From NCBI GenBank assembly GCA_947175295.1, contig CAMWMK010000004.1, positions 1-64,000 on the forward strand: a DNA stretch of 64,000 nt, written 5' to 3'. A program made the translations under genes and the position numbers. Source of the DNA: an uncultured Porphyromonadaceae bacterium (lineage in GTDB: Bacteria > Bacteroidota > Bacteroidia > Bacteroidales > Muribaculaceae). Shown piece by piece: positions 7,519-17,123 of the stretch (position 1 is the first letter of the stretch; each line of letters opens with the position of its first letter). The notes below the pieces were generated by a model that made no database searches, was not told the DNA's origin, and saw only the letters and a program-made list of their open reading frames with translations.

Positions 7519-9666
7519 ATGAAGAAAATCTTGGCAATGGCCGCTTCGGCAATGATAGCGGCCTCAACGATGACAGCTATGGCAGGAAATCCTCTCGTGG
7601 AGCCTTATACGTCGAAGTATGAGATTCCGCCTTTCGAGCAGATCAAGACGTCTGACTTCATTCCGGCTATAAAGGCCGGAATCGAGGAGCAGGAGCAAAA
7701 CCTTGCGAACATACTCCGCAACCGCGCTACTCCAGACTTCGACAACACCATCCTTCCGCTTGAGAACATCTCTCCGATACTCGAGAAGGTGGCAAGCGTA
7801 TTCTACCACTACGACAGCTGCATGAAGACACCGGAATTCGCGGCTATGGCGGAGGAGGCGATTCCTTTGCTGAATGACGCGCAGAACAAGGTGATGCTCA
7901 ACCAGCAGCTCTTCGACCGCATCAAGCAGGTCTACGACATGCGCGACAAGATGAAGCTTACTCCGGTGCAGAAGCGACTGGTGGAGAAATACTACCGTCA
8001 GTTCTCGGAGCAAGGGGCCGCCCTTTCTCCCGAGAAGAAGGAGCAGCTCGTGAAGATCAACGACGAACTCTCCAACCTTTTCATCCAGTTTAACAAGAAC
8101 CTTCTGAACGCCACCAACGAATTCTTCGTGACGGTATACGACAAGGCAGACCTTGCGGGACTTCCCGACAATGTAGTGGCCGCAGCGGCCGAGGAGGCTA
8201 CGGCCCGCGGGCTTGACGGACTCTGGGTGTTCACTCTGCGCGCTCCGAGCCGTCTGCCGGTGCTTGAGTCGGCCGACAACCGCGGACTCCGCGAGGCCAT
8301 CTACAAGGGCTATACCAACCTTGCGAGCTATGGCGCCAACAGCAACTATCCCGTAATCGAGAAGATCGTGAAGCTCCGGGCCGAGAAGGCCAAACTGATG
8401 GGCTTCGACAACTTCGCCCAGATGCAGACGGCCAAGGTGATGGCCAAGACACCGGAGGCGGCCGAGGAACTGCTGCTGCAGGTGTTTGAGCCGGCTGTGA
8501 AGCGTTCGCAGGAGGAAGTGGCCGACATGCAGGCGTATGTAGACGCCAACGGCGGCGGATTCAAGATCGCTCCGTGGGACTATTATTATTATGCGGGAAA
8601 GGTGAAGGAGCAGAAGTTCGGACTCAGCGACGCCGATATTCAGCCTTACTTCTCGCTTGATAACGTGAAGGACGGCCTTTTCTACTGCGCCGAGAAGCTC
8701 TACGGCATCAAGCTCGTGGAGATGCCTGACGCTCCGAAGTATATGGATGAAGTGACGGTCTATGACGTGCAGGACGCCAAGACCGGCGAGCATATCTCAG
8801 TGTTCATGACGGATTACTTCCCGCGCAACTCGAAGGTGCAGGGGGCATGGATGGAGCAGATGCAGTCGGCGGGTACGTATTCGGGGGGCGAGATGAAGCG
8901 TCCGATCGTCTACAACGTATGCAACTTCTCGCGTCCGGCCGGTGATGTGCCGGCTCTTCTCACTCTGGATGAGGTGGAGACGATGTTTCATGAGTTCGGC
9001 CATGGCCTGCAGGGCATGCTTGGACGTTCGCAATACAAGACGCTGGCCGGCACCAATGTAGACCGCGATGCAGTTGAGCTTCCTTCGCAGCTCAACGAGC
9101 ACTGGGCCACTTCGCCGGAAGTGCTCCGCTACTACGCCAAGCATTACAAGACGGGCGAACCGATTAGCGAGGAGATGATTCAGAAGATACAGGATGCCTC
9201 CAAGTTCAACCAGGGCTTCATGACGACAGAGCTCGCGGGGGCTGCGCTCCTCGACCTTGCCTGGGGCAAGACCGACGGTGAGGGTGTTGACGTGCCGGGC
9301 TTCGAGGCTGCCTTCGCGGAGAAGATCGGAATGCCGGAGGAGATAACCTACCGTTACCGTTCGCCTTACTTCAAGCATATCTTCGGCGATGACGGTTATG
9401 CGTCGGGCTACTATACATATCTCTGGGCGCAGGTGCTTGAGGCCGACGCGTGGGAGATGTTCCAGGAGAAAGGCATCTTCGATAAGAAGACGGCTGAGAT
9501 TTACAAGAAGAACATCCTTGAGGGCGGCGACGACCAGGACGCCACGGTGCTCTTCAAGAACTTCCGCGGCCATGCTCCCGACGCCAAGGCGCTGCTCCGC
9601 CTCCGCGGATTCGAGGATGAGCCTCAGAAGCAGAAAGACATCAAGGTCTACAAGGACAAGCACTGA
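7519..9666 (+). CDS. dcp: M3 family peptidyl-dipeptidase (Dcp-like)
   Basis: 715 residues, the full length for Dcp/oligopeptidase A-type M3 metallopeptidases, with an added N-terminal signal peptide (~1-22, cleavage after AMA). The zinc motif HEFGH is at residues 491-495 (MFHEFGHGLQG), and the third zinc ligand Glu is expected in the following DAVELPSQLNEHWA block. The enzyme removes C-terminal dipeptides from short peptides; the signal peptide puts it in the periplasm, as for several Bacteroidetes homologues. No obvious operon partners; a terminator-like hairpin follows. Confidence 0.9.
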   Translation: MKKILAMAASAMIAASTMTAMAGNPLVEPYTSKYEIPPFEQIKTSDFIPAIKAGIEEQEQNLANILRNRATPDFDNTILPLENISPILEKVASVFYHYDSCMKTPEFAAMAEEAIPLLNDAQNKVMLNQQLFDRIKQVYDMRDKMKLTPVQKRLVEKYYRQFSEQGAALSPEKKEQLVKINDELSNLFIQFNKNLLNATNEFFVTVYDKADLAGLPDNVVAAAAEEATARGLDGLWVFTLRAPSRLPVLESADNRGLREAIYKGYTNLASYGANSNYPVIEKIVKLRAEKAKLMGFDNFAQMQTAKVMAKTPEAAEELLLQVFEPAVKRSQEEVADMQAYVDANGGGFKIAPWDYYYYAGKVKEQKFGLSDADIQPYFSLDNVKDGLFYCAEKLYGIKLVEMPDAPKYMDEVTVYDVQDAKTGEHISVFMTDYFPRNSKVQGAWMEQMQSAGTYSGGEMKRPIVYNVCNFSRPAGDVPALLTLDEVETMFHEFGHGLQGMLGRSQYKTLAGTNVDRDAVELPSQLNEHWATSPEVLRYYAKHYKTGEPISEEMIQKIQDASKFNQGFMTTELAGAALLDLAWGKTDGEGVDVPGFEAAFAEKIGMPEEITYRYRSPYFKHIFGDDGYASGYYTYLWAQVLEADAWEMFQEKGIFDKKTAEIYKKNILEGGDDQDATVLFKNFRGHAPDAKALLRLRGFEDEPQKQKDIKVYKDKH

Positions 9667-9694
9667 TAGGAGCGAGTTATAGCACATCATATGC

Positions 9695-9735
9695 ACTCCC
9701 GGCTGAGAAAATCTCAGTCGGGAGCTTTGTTTCTT
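9695..9735 (+). terminator. Terminator of dcp
   Basis: 13-bp stem (9695-9707 region with 9712-9724, one G-T pair), A-rich loop, then CTTTGTTTCTTTT. From here to the promoter at 9914 I see no gene or repeat. Confidence 0.7.
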
Positions 9736-9913
9736 TTCCTGGGGCAACACAGCACTCGGAGCGAATGGAGCCGGGGATGGCATCGCTACGTTGGCTGCTG
9801 ACTGCGAATGCTGAATGTAGGAAGCGGTTCCTCTCGGAAAGGAATGTGGATTCCCATAAGTATTTAGACAATGTCTAAATTAAGGGCGGAAGGTGCGATT
9901 TTGGGGCGGAATG

Positions 9914-9945
9914 TTTGGTGGATTGCAGTTTTAGGTTTAAATTTG
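9914..9945 (+). promoter_or_regulatory. Promoter of the ferredoxin gene
   Basis: TTTG at 9914-9917, 20-base spacer, TAAATTTG at 9938-9945. Exact match to the Bacteroidetes pattern. The leader is about 55 bases and A-rich. Confidence 0.85.
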
Positions 9946-10006
9946 CATCGTGAATCAACCGAATAACAATTTAACAAAATAATAAACCTTTAAAAGAATT
10001 ACAATT

Positions 10007-10174
10007 ATGGCTTATGTAATTGGCGACAACTGCGTCGCATGTGGCACTTGCCAGAGCGTATGCCCCACAGACTCCATCACAGAGGGCGATATCTACCACA
10101 TCAACCCGGACACCTGCATCGATTGCGGCAGCTGCGCACAGGTTTGCCCGAGCGACGCTATCTCTGAAGGCTAA
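10007..10174 (+). CDS. 2[4Fe-4S] ferredoxin
   Basis: A 55-residue protein with two copies of CxxCxxCxxxCP: Cys9, 12, 15, 19 and Cys37, 40, 43, 47. This is the clostridial-type bacterial ferredoxin, a low-potential electron carrier in the cytoplasm, used for example by pyruvate:ferredoxin oxidoreductase and the Rnf complex in anaerobes. The gene stands alone between its own promoter and a strong terminator, which fits a highly expressed single-gene unit. Confidence 0.93.
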   Translation: MAYVIGDNCVACGTCQSVCPTDSITEGDIYHINPDTCIDCGSCAQVCPSDAISEG

Positions 10175-10200
10175 TCTTCGCCTTTCGGACTTAGGAAACA

Positions 10201-10240
10201 AAATCCTCCTTTCACGCCAGCGTGAAAGGAGGATTTTTTT
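10201..10240 (+). terminator. Terminator of the ferredoxin gene
   Basis: Perfect 16-bp stem (10201-10216 with 10221-10236), 4-base loop, then T7. Very strong intrinsic terminator. Confidence 0.95.
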
Positions 10241-10250
10241 AATTCTCAAA

Positions 10251-10282
10251 TTTGCGAATTATGGGAATTATTACTAATTTTG
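10251..10282 (+). promoter_or_regulatory. Promoter of the TPR-DUF4292-EnvC unit
   Basis: TTTG at 10251-10254, 20-base spacer, TAATTTTG at 10275-10282. The leader to the start codon at 10400 is about 110 bases, with no clear structure. Confidence 0.85.
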
Positions 10283-10399
10283 TATCCGATTGGACAAAAA
10301 GAAATTAATAAGCAGGTGGCGAAATCAGATCCGACTTTCCTTGCAAGGCTGGCCGGAATACGTCAGGTAGCGGCATTTCTATAAATCGAATGAAAGACT

Positions 10400-12217
10400 A
10401 TGAAGAAAGGATATATAAGGATGGCTATGGCCATCGCGATGGCCATATTGGCCGGGACTATAGGAGGGATGGCTGGCAGACCCGCCAAGGATCCTGCCTC
10501 TGACAGGGCCAAGGCACGCTACTACTATGTAGAGGGAAGCGTGGCGCTCTCGGAAGGCAGACAGGCGGAAGCGTATGAGCTCTTCAAGAAGGCAGCCAGG
10601 ACCGACCCCTCGTATGCCGAGGCCAACTACTCTTACGCCCTCATGCGCATGACCCTGCGCAACGACACGCTTGCCACTCCAACAGAGATAGGACGGAGCG
10701 TCGCGATGATGAAGCCTTACGTAGACCAATATCCCGGTGAGACAGAGGAGGCGATGAACTATTCCTTTCTCGCGGCGCGTACCGGCAATCTCGATGAAGC
10801 CATACGTGTAGCCGAACGAAGCGATACACTGACAGGCAACCAGCCCAATATCCTTCTCCAGCTCGCTCAATACTATGCCGGCAAGCAAGACTTCGATAAG
10901 GCCATCTCCACCCTCGAGCGCTTTGAGCGCATAGAGGGCAGCAATCCCGACATCGCGCTCAGGAAATTCTCCTTCATGTATATGAAAGGAGACACGGCGG
11001 CCCTCATCAGCGAGAGCGCGCGGCTCGTAAGGGAGAATCCGCTGAGCACGGACTACCTTATAATCCGCGGCAACACCTTTGAGGCCATCGAGATGCAGGA
11101 CTCCGCCCTGATGTGCTATCAGAAGGCCGAGGCCCTCGACCCTGACGACGGCAGAGTGAAGCTGACACTCGCCGACTTCTACCTCGAGCGCGGCGACTCC
11201 GCCGCCTACGACCAGAAGAGCACGGAAGCCATGCTGAGCGAGAACATCATGCTCGACGAAAAACTGGAGATGATGACACGCTACATGAAGAACATAATCG
11301 CAGACACCACAGCCGACTCGCGCCGCGGCGCGCGCCTTTTCGACGGACTCCTTAAGCAGTATCCCCACGAACCGAAGGTGCTCGACCTCGGCGCGCAGTA
11401 TGCCGCCGCCGTGGGCGACCCCAAGAGGGCCCAGGAACTGATGGCATATGCCACCGACCTCGAACCCGAGAACCCCGACTACTGGACCCGCCTCGCAAAT
11501 TTCTACCTGCTCGACGATGAATACGCCAAAGCGATGGCCGCATGCGAGAAGGGAATGGAGAAGCTTCAGGAGACTCCGAAAGGACTGCTCTTCGTCTACG
11601 CCATGGCCGCTTCGCTTTCGGAAGACTTCGGGAAGGCACGCGACATCTATCAGCAGCTCCTCGAGATGGAGCTGCCCGGTGCTTCGCTGACCGACGACGC
11701 GCAGACCATACTGCAGAAAGCCGGGAATCTTCCGTATGACGGCCTGATGAGGGTGGCGCGCATCTTCGAGATGGTGGGCGACGGAAGTTTCAAGACCGGC
11801 GACGTGGAGCGCAGCGCGAAGGAATACGACGTGGTGCTGGCCCTGAATCCGGACGACATGATGGCGCTCAACAACTACGCCTACTATCTCGCCATAGGGG
11901 GAGGCGACCTTGACAAAGCAGAGGAGATGAGCCGCAGGACTGTGGCCGACCAACCCGACAATGCCACATATCTCGACACCCTCGCCTGGATACTCTACCT
12001 TAAGGGACAGTATGCCGAGGCTCTGGAGCTGCAGGAGAAGACGATGGACGTAATCTCGACCGATGCCGAATCGACCGGGGAATACTGGGACCATATGGGC
12101 GACATCCAGTATATGAACGGACAGAAGGACAAGGCCGTGGAGAGCTGGAAGAAAGCCTTGGAGCGCGACAAGGGAAACAAGAAGATAGAGGAAAAAATCA
12201 AACATAGAAAAATATGA
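10400..12217 (+). CDS. Exported tetratricopeptide-repeat protein
   Basis: 605 residues: signal peptide (~1-24), then TPR helices along the whole length, recognisable from repeated patterns such as AEAYELFKKAARTDPSYAEA, SALMCYQKAEALDPDDG and AEALELQEKTMDV. TPR solenoids are protein-binding scaffolds. In Bacteroidales a protein of this size commonly precedes a DUF4292 lipoprotein and an EnvC-like factor, as here, suggesting a shared role in the cell envelope. It overlaps the next gene by four bases (ATGA), implying translational coupling. The exact function is not known. Confidence 0.8.
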   Translation: MKKGYIRMAMAIAMAILAGTIGGMAGRPAKDPASDRAKARYYYVEGSVALSEGRQAEAYELFKKAARTDPSYAEANYSYALMRMTLRNDTLATPTEIGRSVAMMKPYVDQYPGETEEAMNYSFLAARTGNLDEAIRVAERSDTLTGNQPNILLQLAQYYAGKQDFDKAISTLERFERIEGSNPDIALRKFSFMYMKGDTAALISESARLVRENPLSTDYLIIRGNTFEAIEMQDSALMCYQKAEALDPDDGRVKLTLADFYLERGDSAAYDQKSTEAMLSENIMLDEKLEMMTRYMKNIIADTTADSRRGARLFDGLLKQYPHEPKVLDLGAQYAAAVGDPKRAQELMAYATDLEPENPDYWTRLANFYLLDDEYAKAMAACEKGMEKLQETPKGLLFVYAMAASLSEDFGKARDIYQQLLEMELPGASLTDDAQTILQKAGNLPYDGLMRVARIFEMVGDGSFKTGDVERSAKEYDVVLALNPDDMMALNNYAYYLAIGGGDLDKAEEMSRRTVADQPDNATYLDTLAWILYLKGQYAEALELQEKTMDVISTDAESTGEYWDHMGDIQYMNGQKDKAVESWKKALERDKGNKKIEEKIKHRKI

Positions 12218-13119
12218 AAGCCATAAAGATACTGCTGCTGGCAGCTTCGATGGCCGGCTGCGCCGCAGGAGCCTTCGGACAGTCGGCTCCGGATTCGATA
12301 GCGGTGTGTCCGCCGGGAGAGCCTGCGGAGATGATCATCATCCAGCCGGATGAGGTGGTCGCTTCGGAGCCGGAAGAGGAGCAGGATGCCTCCAACGCTT
12401 CACGGCTCATGACAGTCGAGGAGATATCGGAAGCCGCCGACAGCATCGCCGCCAATTACGACACCGACTGGACCGACCTTTCGATGCAGGGAAAACTGAC
12501 GCTCGACGGGCTTCCGATGTCGGTCAGCGTAAAGGTATATATGAAGCGGGGCGAGGCCGTGATCCTCTCGGCGCGTGCTCCGATCTTCGGGGAAGTGGCG
12601 CGCATGGAGGCCACTCAGGACTCCATCACCTTCATCAACAAGCATACGCGCTGCTACAACACACAGCCACTCCAAGAACTTGGAGTGGATCCTGAAGCCT
12701 ATATCTCCGACCTTCAGGACGTATTGTTAGGGCAGGTGGCCTTCCCTGGCCACGGGCGGCTTACGACAGACAACGCCCTGCTCTCGCAATGGATCGCGCT
12801 CCCTACAGCGGAAGTGCTGCTCTATCCGGGCCTGGAACTGCAGACAGCCGGCACGGAGTATGGATTCGTGATGGATCCGGCGGGATGGCAGCTGCGGTCG
12901 TTCGTACTGATGCTGCAGAAGACCGGGACCGTGATAGAGACAAAATACCTCTATGGCGACAAGGGCTGGACGCTCGGGCTTGAGATAAACCTTCCGAAAA
13001 AGAAGATGGAAGGGGAAGTGCAGCTGTCTTATCCCGACTACAACCCTTCTCCGCTGCAGATGACGGAGATAGGAGGGAAATACAGGAAAGTGGATTTCAA
13101 GCAGCTGATGAAATTCTGA
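12214..13119 (+). CDS. DUF4292 envelope protein (LolB-like fold suspected)
   Basis: 301 residues with an N-terminal signal and a Cys at ~16 (MAGC) that could be a lipobox. The body fits DUF4292: the LSMQGKLTLDGLPMSVSVKVYMKRG region (read in parts around residues 90-115), MKRGEAVILSARAPIFGEVARM, and a C-terminal YPDYNPSPLQMTEIGGKYRKV segment. The family has a half-barrel fold like LolA/LolB and is thought to handle lipids or lipoproteins, but this is unproven. Start overlaps the TPR gene stop by four bases. An acidic insert (EPEEEQD) lies between signal and domain. Confidence 0.75.
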   Translation: MKAIKILLLAASMAGCAAGAFGQSAPDSIAVCPPGEPAEMIIIQPDEVVASEPEEEQDASNASRLMTVEEISEAADSIAANYDTDWTDLSMQGKLTLDGLPMSVSVKVYMKRGEAVILSARAPIFGEVARMEATQDSITFINKHTRCYNTQPLQELGVDPEAYISDLQDVLLGQVAFPGHGRLTTDNALLSQWIALPTAEVLLYPGLELQTAGTEYGFVMDPAGWQLRSFVLMLQKTGTVIETKYLYGDKGWTLGLEINLPKKKMEGEVQLSYPDYNPSPLQMTEIGGKYRKVDFKQLMKF

Positions 13120-13131
13120 GTCAATCCAAAG

Positions 13132-13152
13132 TGCATAATTCATAATTCACAC
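13132..13152. repeat. Short heptamer array (3 units)
   Basis: TGCATAA, TTCATAA and TTCACAC in 7-base register in the 43-base gap before the EnvC-like gene. Confidence 0.6.
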
Positions 13153-13162
13153 GATAAAGACG

Positions 13163-15154
13163 ATGAAGCGATTCTTTGATGTCGATAATATTGGAAGATC
13201 ACTGGCCATACTGACGGTAGCGGGGGCGATGGTCGCTGTAGCGCCGGCGTTTGACGTGGACCGGGGCATGGCGGCGCAGACCAAGACCGCAACCGCGAAG
13301 AAGAAATCCGCCGCTGCTTCCGGCTCGCAGAAGAAGGCGTCTTCGCCAAAGAAGGCATCTCCGCAGAAAAATGCGTCTTCGCCGAAGAAAGCGTCGGGCA
13401 GCCAGAAGAAAGGAACGCAGAGTCAGAAAAAAACATCGGCCACAGGGAAAAAGCAGTCTGGCCGGAGCAATGGAAAATCCACACAGCCGTCGGGACCGAA
13501 ATCGTCGGCCGAGGCAAAGAAAATGCAGGAGGCCACTCAGCGCGACATACAGCAGACCAAAGAGAAACTGCGCCTCAACGAGCAGCAGATAAAGACAGGG
13601 CTCTCCGACCTCAACCGCCTTTCCTCGGAAATCGCTGCGGGGCGCACGCAAGTGGCGGGGCTACAGAAGAAGGTGGCGGGACTGAATACGCAGATCTCCA
13701 ACTTAGGCACGGAGATAACGAAAAACGAGGCGGAACTGAGGCTCATGCGCGATGAATACCTGAAGGCTGTGAAGAAGATGAGGCTGACTAAGAAAAACCA
13801 GTCGACGCTCGCCTTCATCTTCGCTTCTGAAAACTTCAACCAGGCCATGCGCAGGATACGCTACATGCGGCAGTTTTCCGCCTGGAAGGAGAGGAAGAGC
13901 GCAGACATCGACGGCAAGATAGAGCAGCTTGGCAAGGAAAGGGAAAACCTCGCGAAGGCCAAGGACGCGCAGACCGTAGCGCTCGGACAGCTGACCAAAT
14001 CGCAGGAAGAACTGGAGGCCAACCATAAGAAGCAGGAGACGCTCGTAGCCACGTTGCGCCAGAACGGCGACGCGCTGCAGACCCACCTCACGGCTAAGCA
14101 GAACGAGGCCAACAGGCTGAAGGAGACCATATCCAACCTCATAGCCCAGGAACAGGCCAAAGCTGAAGCCGAGCGACGCGCCCGCGAGAAGGCTGAGGCC
14201 GAACGGAAAGCGAAGGCCGAAGCCGAACGCCTGGCCCGGGAGAAGGCCGAGGCCGAAAGATTGGCTGCCGAGAAGGCTGCGGCTGAAAAGGCGTTGGCCG
14301 AGAAGATAGCGGCGGAAAAAGCCGCGGCAGAGAAGGCCGCAGCGGAGAAAGCGGCAGCCGAAAAGGCGGCCGAGAAAGCACTTAAGGAGAAACTCGCGGC
14401 TGAGAAAGCCTTGGCTGAGAAATCGGCGGCTGAAAAGGCCGCGGCCGAGAAAGAAGCGGCCGAGAAGGCCAAGGCATACAGGAAAGCGCAGGAAGACAAG
14501 GAAAAGGCCGACAGGAAGTTTGCCGAAGCAAAAGCCAAGGCCGATGAGAAAGCCCGCAAGGAGCAGGAGAAACTCGACAAGAAGAAGTTTGAAGACAGTC
14601 AACGGACAGCCCGCAGGAAGGGCGACCGCCGCCTGAAGAACTCGGTTGAGGTGAAGGAAGCGGCCAAAGCTGCGGATCCGGTAGCTGTAGCGACTCCGAA
14701 AACCGTAGAGAAGAAAGCAGTGAAGGAAACCGTCTCGAAGGTCAACTTCGCAAGCCTGCGGGGAAGCCTGCCGAGGCCGGTAGACGGCAGCTGGAGGATC
14801 ACCAATCAGTTCGGACGCCACGCCATGCCGGAGATGCCGGAGATACAATACGACAATCCGGGCATTGACGCCGAAGTGGCCAAAGGCGCTACCGTAAAGT
14901 CGGTATGCGGAGGCAAGGTGTCGGGCGTATACAAGCTGTCGGGTTACGGCAATGTGGTCATAGTCAATCATGGCGATTACTATACCGTCTACGGCAACCT
15001 CGGCTCCACCAACGTATCGGTAGGAACGCAGGTGGGGAGCGGCACGGCACTTGGCACTGCCGGCAGCGACCCTGACGACCCGCGACGCGGATCGGTGCAT
15101 TTTGAAGTCTGGAAAGGACGCGAGAAGCAGAATCCGAGCGCATGGCTCCGCTGA
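13163..15154 (+). CDS. EnvC-like murein hydrolase activator with degenerate LytM domain
   Basis: 663 residues. N-terminal signal or anchor (~5-30), then a Lys/Ser-rich low-complexity stretch (~40-115), then coiled coil (~120-330), then a strikingly regular Ala/Glu/Lys helix (~330-480, repeated AEKAA), and a C-terminal M23/LytM domain (~530-663). In active M23 enzymes the metal ligands are HxxxD and HxH. Here the first His is Asn (NPGID), and the central block reads YTVYGNLG without the usual His; only the late VHFEVW His remains. The domain is therefore probably not catalytic, as in E. coli EnvC, which activates amidases at the division septum. Same order as in other Bacteroidales (TPR-DUF4292-EnvC). 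Confidence 0.85.
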   Translation: MKRFFDVDNIGRSLAILTVAGAMVAVAPAFDVDRGMAAQTKTATAKKKSAAASGSQKKASSPKKASPQKNASSPKKASGSQKKGTQSQKKTSATGKKQSGRSNGKSTQPSGPKSSAEAKKMQEATQRDIQQTKEKLRLNEQQIKTGLSDLNRLSSEIAAGRTQVAGLQKKVAGLNTQISNLGTEITKNEAELRLMRDEYLKAVKKMRLTKKNQSTLAFIFASENFNQAMRRIRYMRQFSAWKERKSADIDGKIEQLGKERENLAKAKDAQTVALGQLTKSQEELEANHKKQETLVATLRQNGDALQTHLTAKQNEANRLKETISNLIAQEQAKAEAERRAREKAEAERKAKAEAERLAREKAEAERLAAEKAAAEKALAEKIAAEKAAAEKAAAEKAAAEKAAEKALKEKLAAEKALAEKSAAEKAAAEKEAAEKAKAYRKAQEDKEKADRKFAEAKAKADEKARKEQEKLDKKKFEDSQRTARRKGDRRLKNSVEVKEAAKAADPVAVATPKTVEKKAVKETVSKVNFASLRGSLPRPVDGSWRITNQFGRHAMPEMPEIQYDNPGIDAEVAKGATVKSVCGGKVSGVYKLSGYGNVVIVNHGDYYTVYGNLGSTNVSVGTQVGSGTALGTAGSDPDDPRRGSVHFEVWKGREKQNPSAWLR

Positions 15155-15186
15155 ATTGAGAAAAATTAAATAAAATTGCTGTAAGA

Positions 15187-15218
15187 TTTGGCTGTTTGAA
15201 TTAAAAAGTGTAATTTTG
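15187..15218 (+). promoter_or_regulatory. Promoter of the ilv operon
   Basis: TTTG at 15187-15190, 20-base spacer, TAATTTTG at 15211-15218. The leader is only about 15 bases, so there is no room for a leader-peptide attenuator or T-box. Confidence 0.87.
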
Positions 15219-15239
15219 TGCTTTTAACAGGAAAATCTT

Positions 15240-17069
15240 ATGGCAAATAAGTTGAGAAGCGCGGCAGTGACCGAGGGGCGACGGATGGCCGGAGCCCGTG
15301 CGCTCTGGAGGGCCAACGGCATGAAGGAGGAGCAGTTCGGTAAGCCAATCATAGCGATCGTGAATTCATTCACCCAATTCGTGCCGGGACATACCCACCT
15401 GCATGAAATAGGGCAGATCATAAAGAAAGAGATAGAGGCCCTCGGCTGCTATGCGGCTGAGTTCAACACGATAGCCATCGACGACGGTATCGCGATGGGG
15501 CACGACGGCATGCTCTACTCGCTGCCCTCGCGCGACCTGATAGCCGACTCGGTGGAATATATGGTAAACGCCCACAAGGCCGACGCCATGATATGCATCA
15601 GCAACTGCGACAAAATCACCCCCGGCATGCTCATGGCCGCCATGCGCCTCAACATCCCGAGCCTCTTCGTATCGGGAGGACCGATGGAGGCCGGACGCGC
15701 CGGCAGCCGTCGGCTCGACCTCATCGACATAATGATCGACGCCGCCGACCCGACTGTAGGCGACAGCGAGGTGGAGGTGCTTGAGAAAGAGGGATGCCCT
15801 ACGTGCGGAAGCTGCTCCGGAATGTTTACGGCCAACTCGATGAACTCGCTCAACGAGGCGATAGGTTTCGGACTTCCGGGCAACGGGTCGGTGCTCGCCA
15901 CGCATGCCAACCGCATCGCGCTCTTCAAGAAGGCTGCCGGGAAGATAGTGGAGATGGCCTACAGATACTACCGCGACGGCGATGACTCCGTATTGCCGCG
16001 CAACATCGCCACTAAGGAAGCCTTCCTCAACGCCATGGCCCTTGACATAGCCATGGGTGGAAGCACCAACACGGTGCTCCATCTTCTCGCCATCGCCAAC
16101 GAAGGGGGTGTAGACTTCACACTCGACGACATCGACGCCCTTTCGCGCCGTGTGCCGGTGCTTTGCAAGGTGGCGCCCAATTCTCATTACCATATGGAAG
16201 ACGTGAACCGCGCCGGAGGCATCCTCACGATAATGAAACAGCTTGCCGACAAAGGTCTTATCGACACGGGCGTAAGACGAGCCGACGGCCTGACGCTCGC
16301 CGAAGCCATCTCGCGCTACGCCATAGGGGGCGGGGAATACTGCGAGGACGCCGACACGCTATGGCGCTCCGCTCCGGGACTCGTGCACACCACGGAGGCC
16401 GGAAGCCAGACGGCCATGTACCGCGACCTTGACATGGACCGCCAGGAGGGCTGCATCCGCGACTGCGAACATGCCTATGTGAAAGACGGCGGGCTGGCCG
16501 TATTGAAAGGAAACATCGCAAAAGACGGCTGTGTGGTCAAGACGGCCGGAGTGGACGAAAGCATCTTCCGTTTCTCGGGTCCGGCGAAGGTATTCCACAG
16601 TCAGGACGAAGCCGTAGAGGGAATCCTCGGCGGCCGGGTGAAGAGCGGCGACGTGGTGGTCATCACCTTCGAGGGCCCGAAAGGGGGACCCGGCATGCAG
16701 GAGATGCTTTATCCCACGAGCTACATCAAGAGCATGCACCTCGGCAAGGAATGCGCGCTTCTGACCGACGGCCGCTTCTCGGGAGGCACATCGGGCCTCT
16801 CGATCGGGCATATCTCGCCTGAGGCCGCCGCCGGAGGAGAGATAGGACTGGTGAGGGACGGCGACATCATCGACATAGACATACCTGCGAGAAGCATCAG
16901 CGTAAGGCTCAGCGACGAGGAGCTTGCTCAGCGCCGAAAGGAGGAGGAAGCCTACGGAAAGGAGGCCTTCACGCCGAGGGGACGCGACAGGCAGGTGAGC
17001 CGCGCGCTCAGGGCCTACGCGGCTAATGTCACTTCGGCCGACAAAGGGGGAGTCAGGACTGAAATCTAA
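15240..17069 (+). CDS. ilvD: Dihydroxy-acid dehydratase
   Basis: 609 residues, the full length for IlvD/Edd-family dehydratases. It converts 2,3-dihydroxy-3-methylbutanoate (and the isoleucine analogue) to the 2-oxo acid in valine, leucine and isoleucine synthesis. Iron-sulfur cluster cysteines are visible in SNCDKITPG and in the [11 protein letters not shown] block (~185-195), as is the conserved [11 protein letters not shown] near residue 480. First gene of ilvD-ilvB-ilvN-ilvC; all four intergenic gaps are short (54, 15 and 22 bp), and the operon has its own promoter 22 bases upstream. Confidence 0.96.
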   Translation: MANKLRSAAVTEGRRMAGARALWRANGMKEEQFGKPIIAIVNSFTQFVPGHTHLHEIGQIIKKEIEALGCYAAEFNTIAIDDGIAMGHDGMLYSLPSRDLIADSVEYMVNAHKADAMICISNCDKITPGMLMAAMRLNIPSLFVSGGPMEAGRAGSRRLDLIDIMIDAADPTVGDSEVEVLEKEGCPTCGSCSGMFTANSMNSLNEAIGFGLPGNGSVLATHANRIALFKKAAGKIVEMAYRYYRDGDDSVLPRNIATKEAFLNAMALDIAMGGSTNTVLHLLAIANEGGVDFTLDDIDALSRRVPVLCKVAPNSHYHMEDVNRAGGILTIMKQLADKGLIDTGVRRADGLTLAEAISRYAIGGGEYCEDADTLWRSAPGLVHTTEAGSQTAMYRDLDMDRQEGCIRDCEHAYVKDGGLAVLKGNIAKDGCVVKTAGVDESIFRFSGPAKVFHSQDEAVEGILGGRVKSGDVVVITFEGPKGGPGMQEMLYPTSYIKSMHLGKECALLTDGRFSGGTSGLSIGHISPEAAAGGEIGLVRDGDIIDIDIPARSISVRLSDEELAQRRKEEEAYGKEAFTPRGRDRQVSRALRAYAANVTSADKGGVRTEI

Positions 17070-17085
17070 TGGTATAGGCTTTTAA

Positions 17086-17120
17086 ACTCCCAAACCAAAC
17101 AACCAAACAACTCAACAACC
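17086..17120. repeat. ACCAAACA octamer-like array
   Basis: About three 8-base units (ACCAAACA, ACCAAACA, ACTCAACA) end four bases before the ilvB start codon. Unlike the other arrays here, the period is 8. Confidence 0.6.
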
Positions 17121-17123
17121 TAT

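Noticed and set aside
10379-12205. 608-residue minus-strand ORF opposite the TPR gene
   Set aside because: Shadow frame in GC-rich coding DNA; composition unlike real proteins.
13703-15100. Long minus-strand ORFs (465 and 239 residues) opposite the EnvC-like gene
   Set aside because: Artefact of the Ala/Glu/Lys repeat, which leaves several frames open; products are low-complexity Leu/Phe- or Ser/Ala-rich strings.
15219-15239. Leader-peptide attenuator or T-box for the ilv operon
   Set aside because: The leader is only about 15 bases long.
17086-17120. Seven-base register in the ilvD-ilvB gap
   Set aside because: The repeat there fits 8-base units better, as does 59145-59185; both kept apart from the heptamer family.
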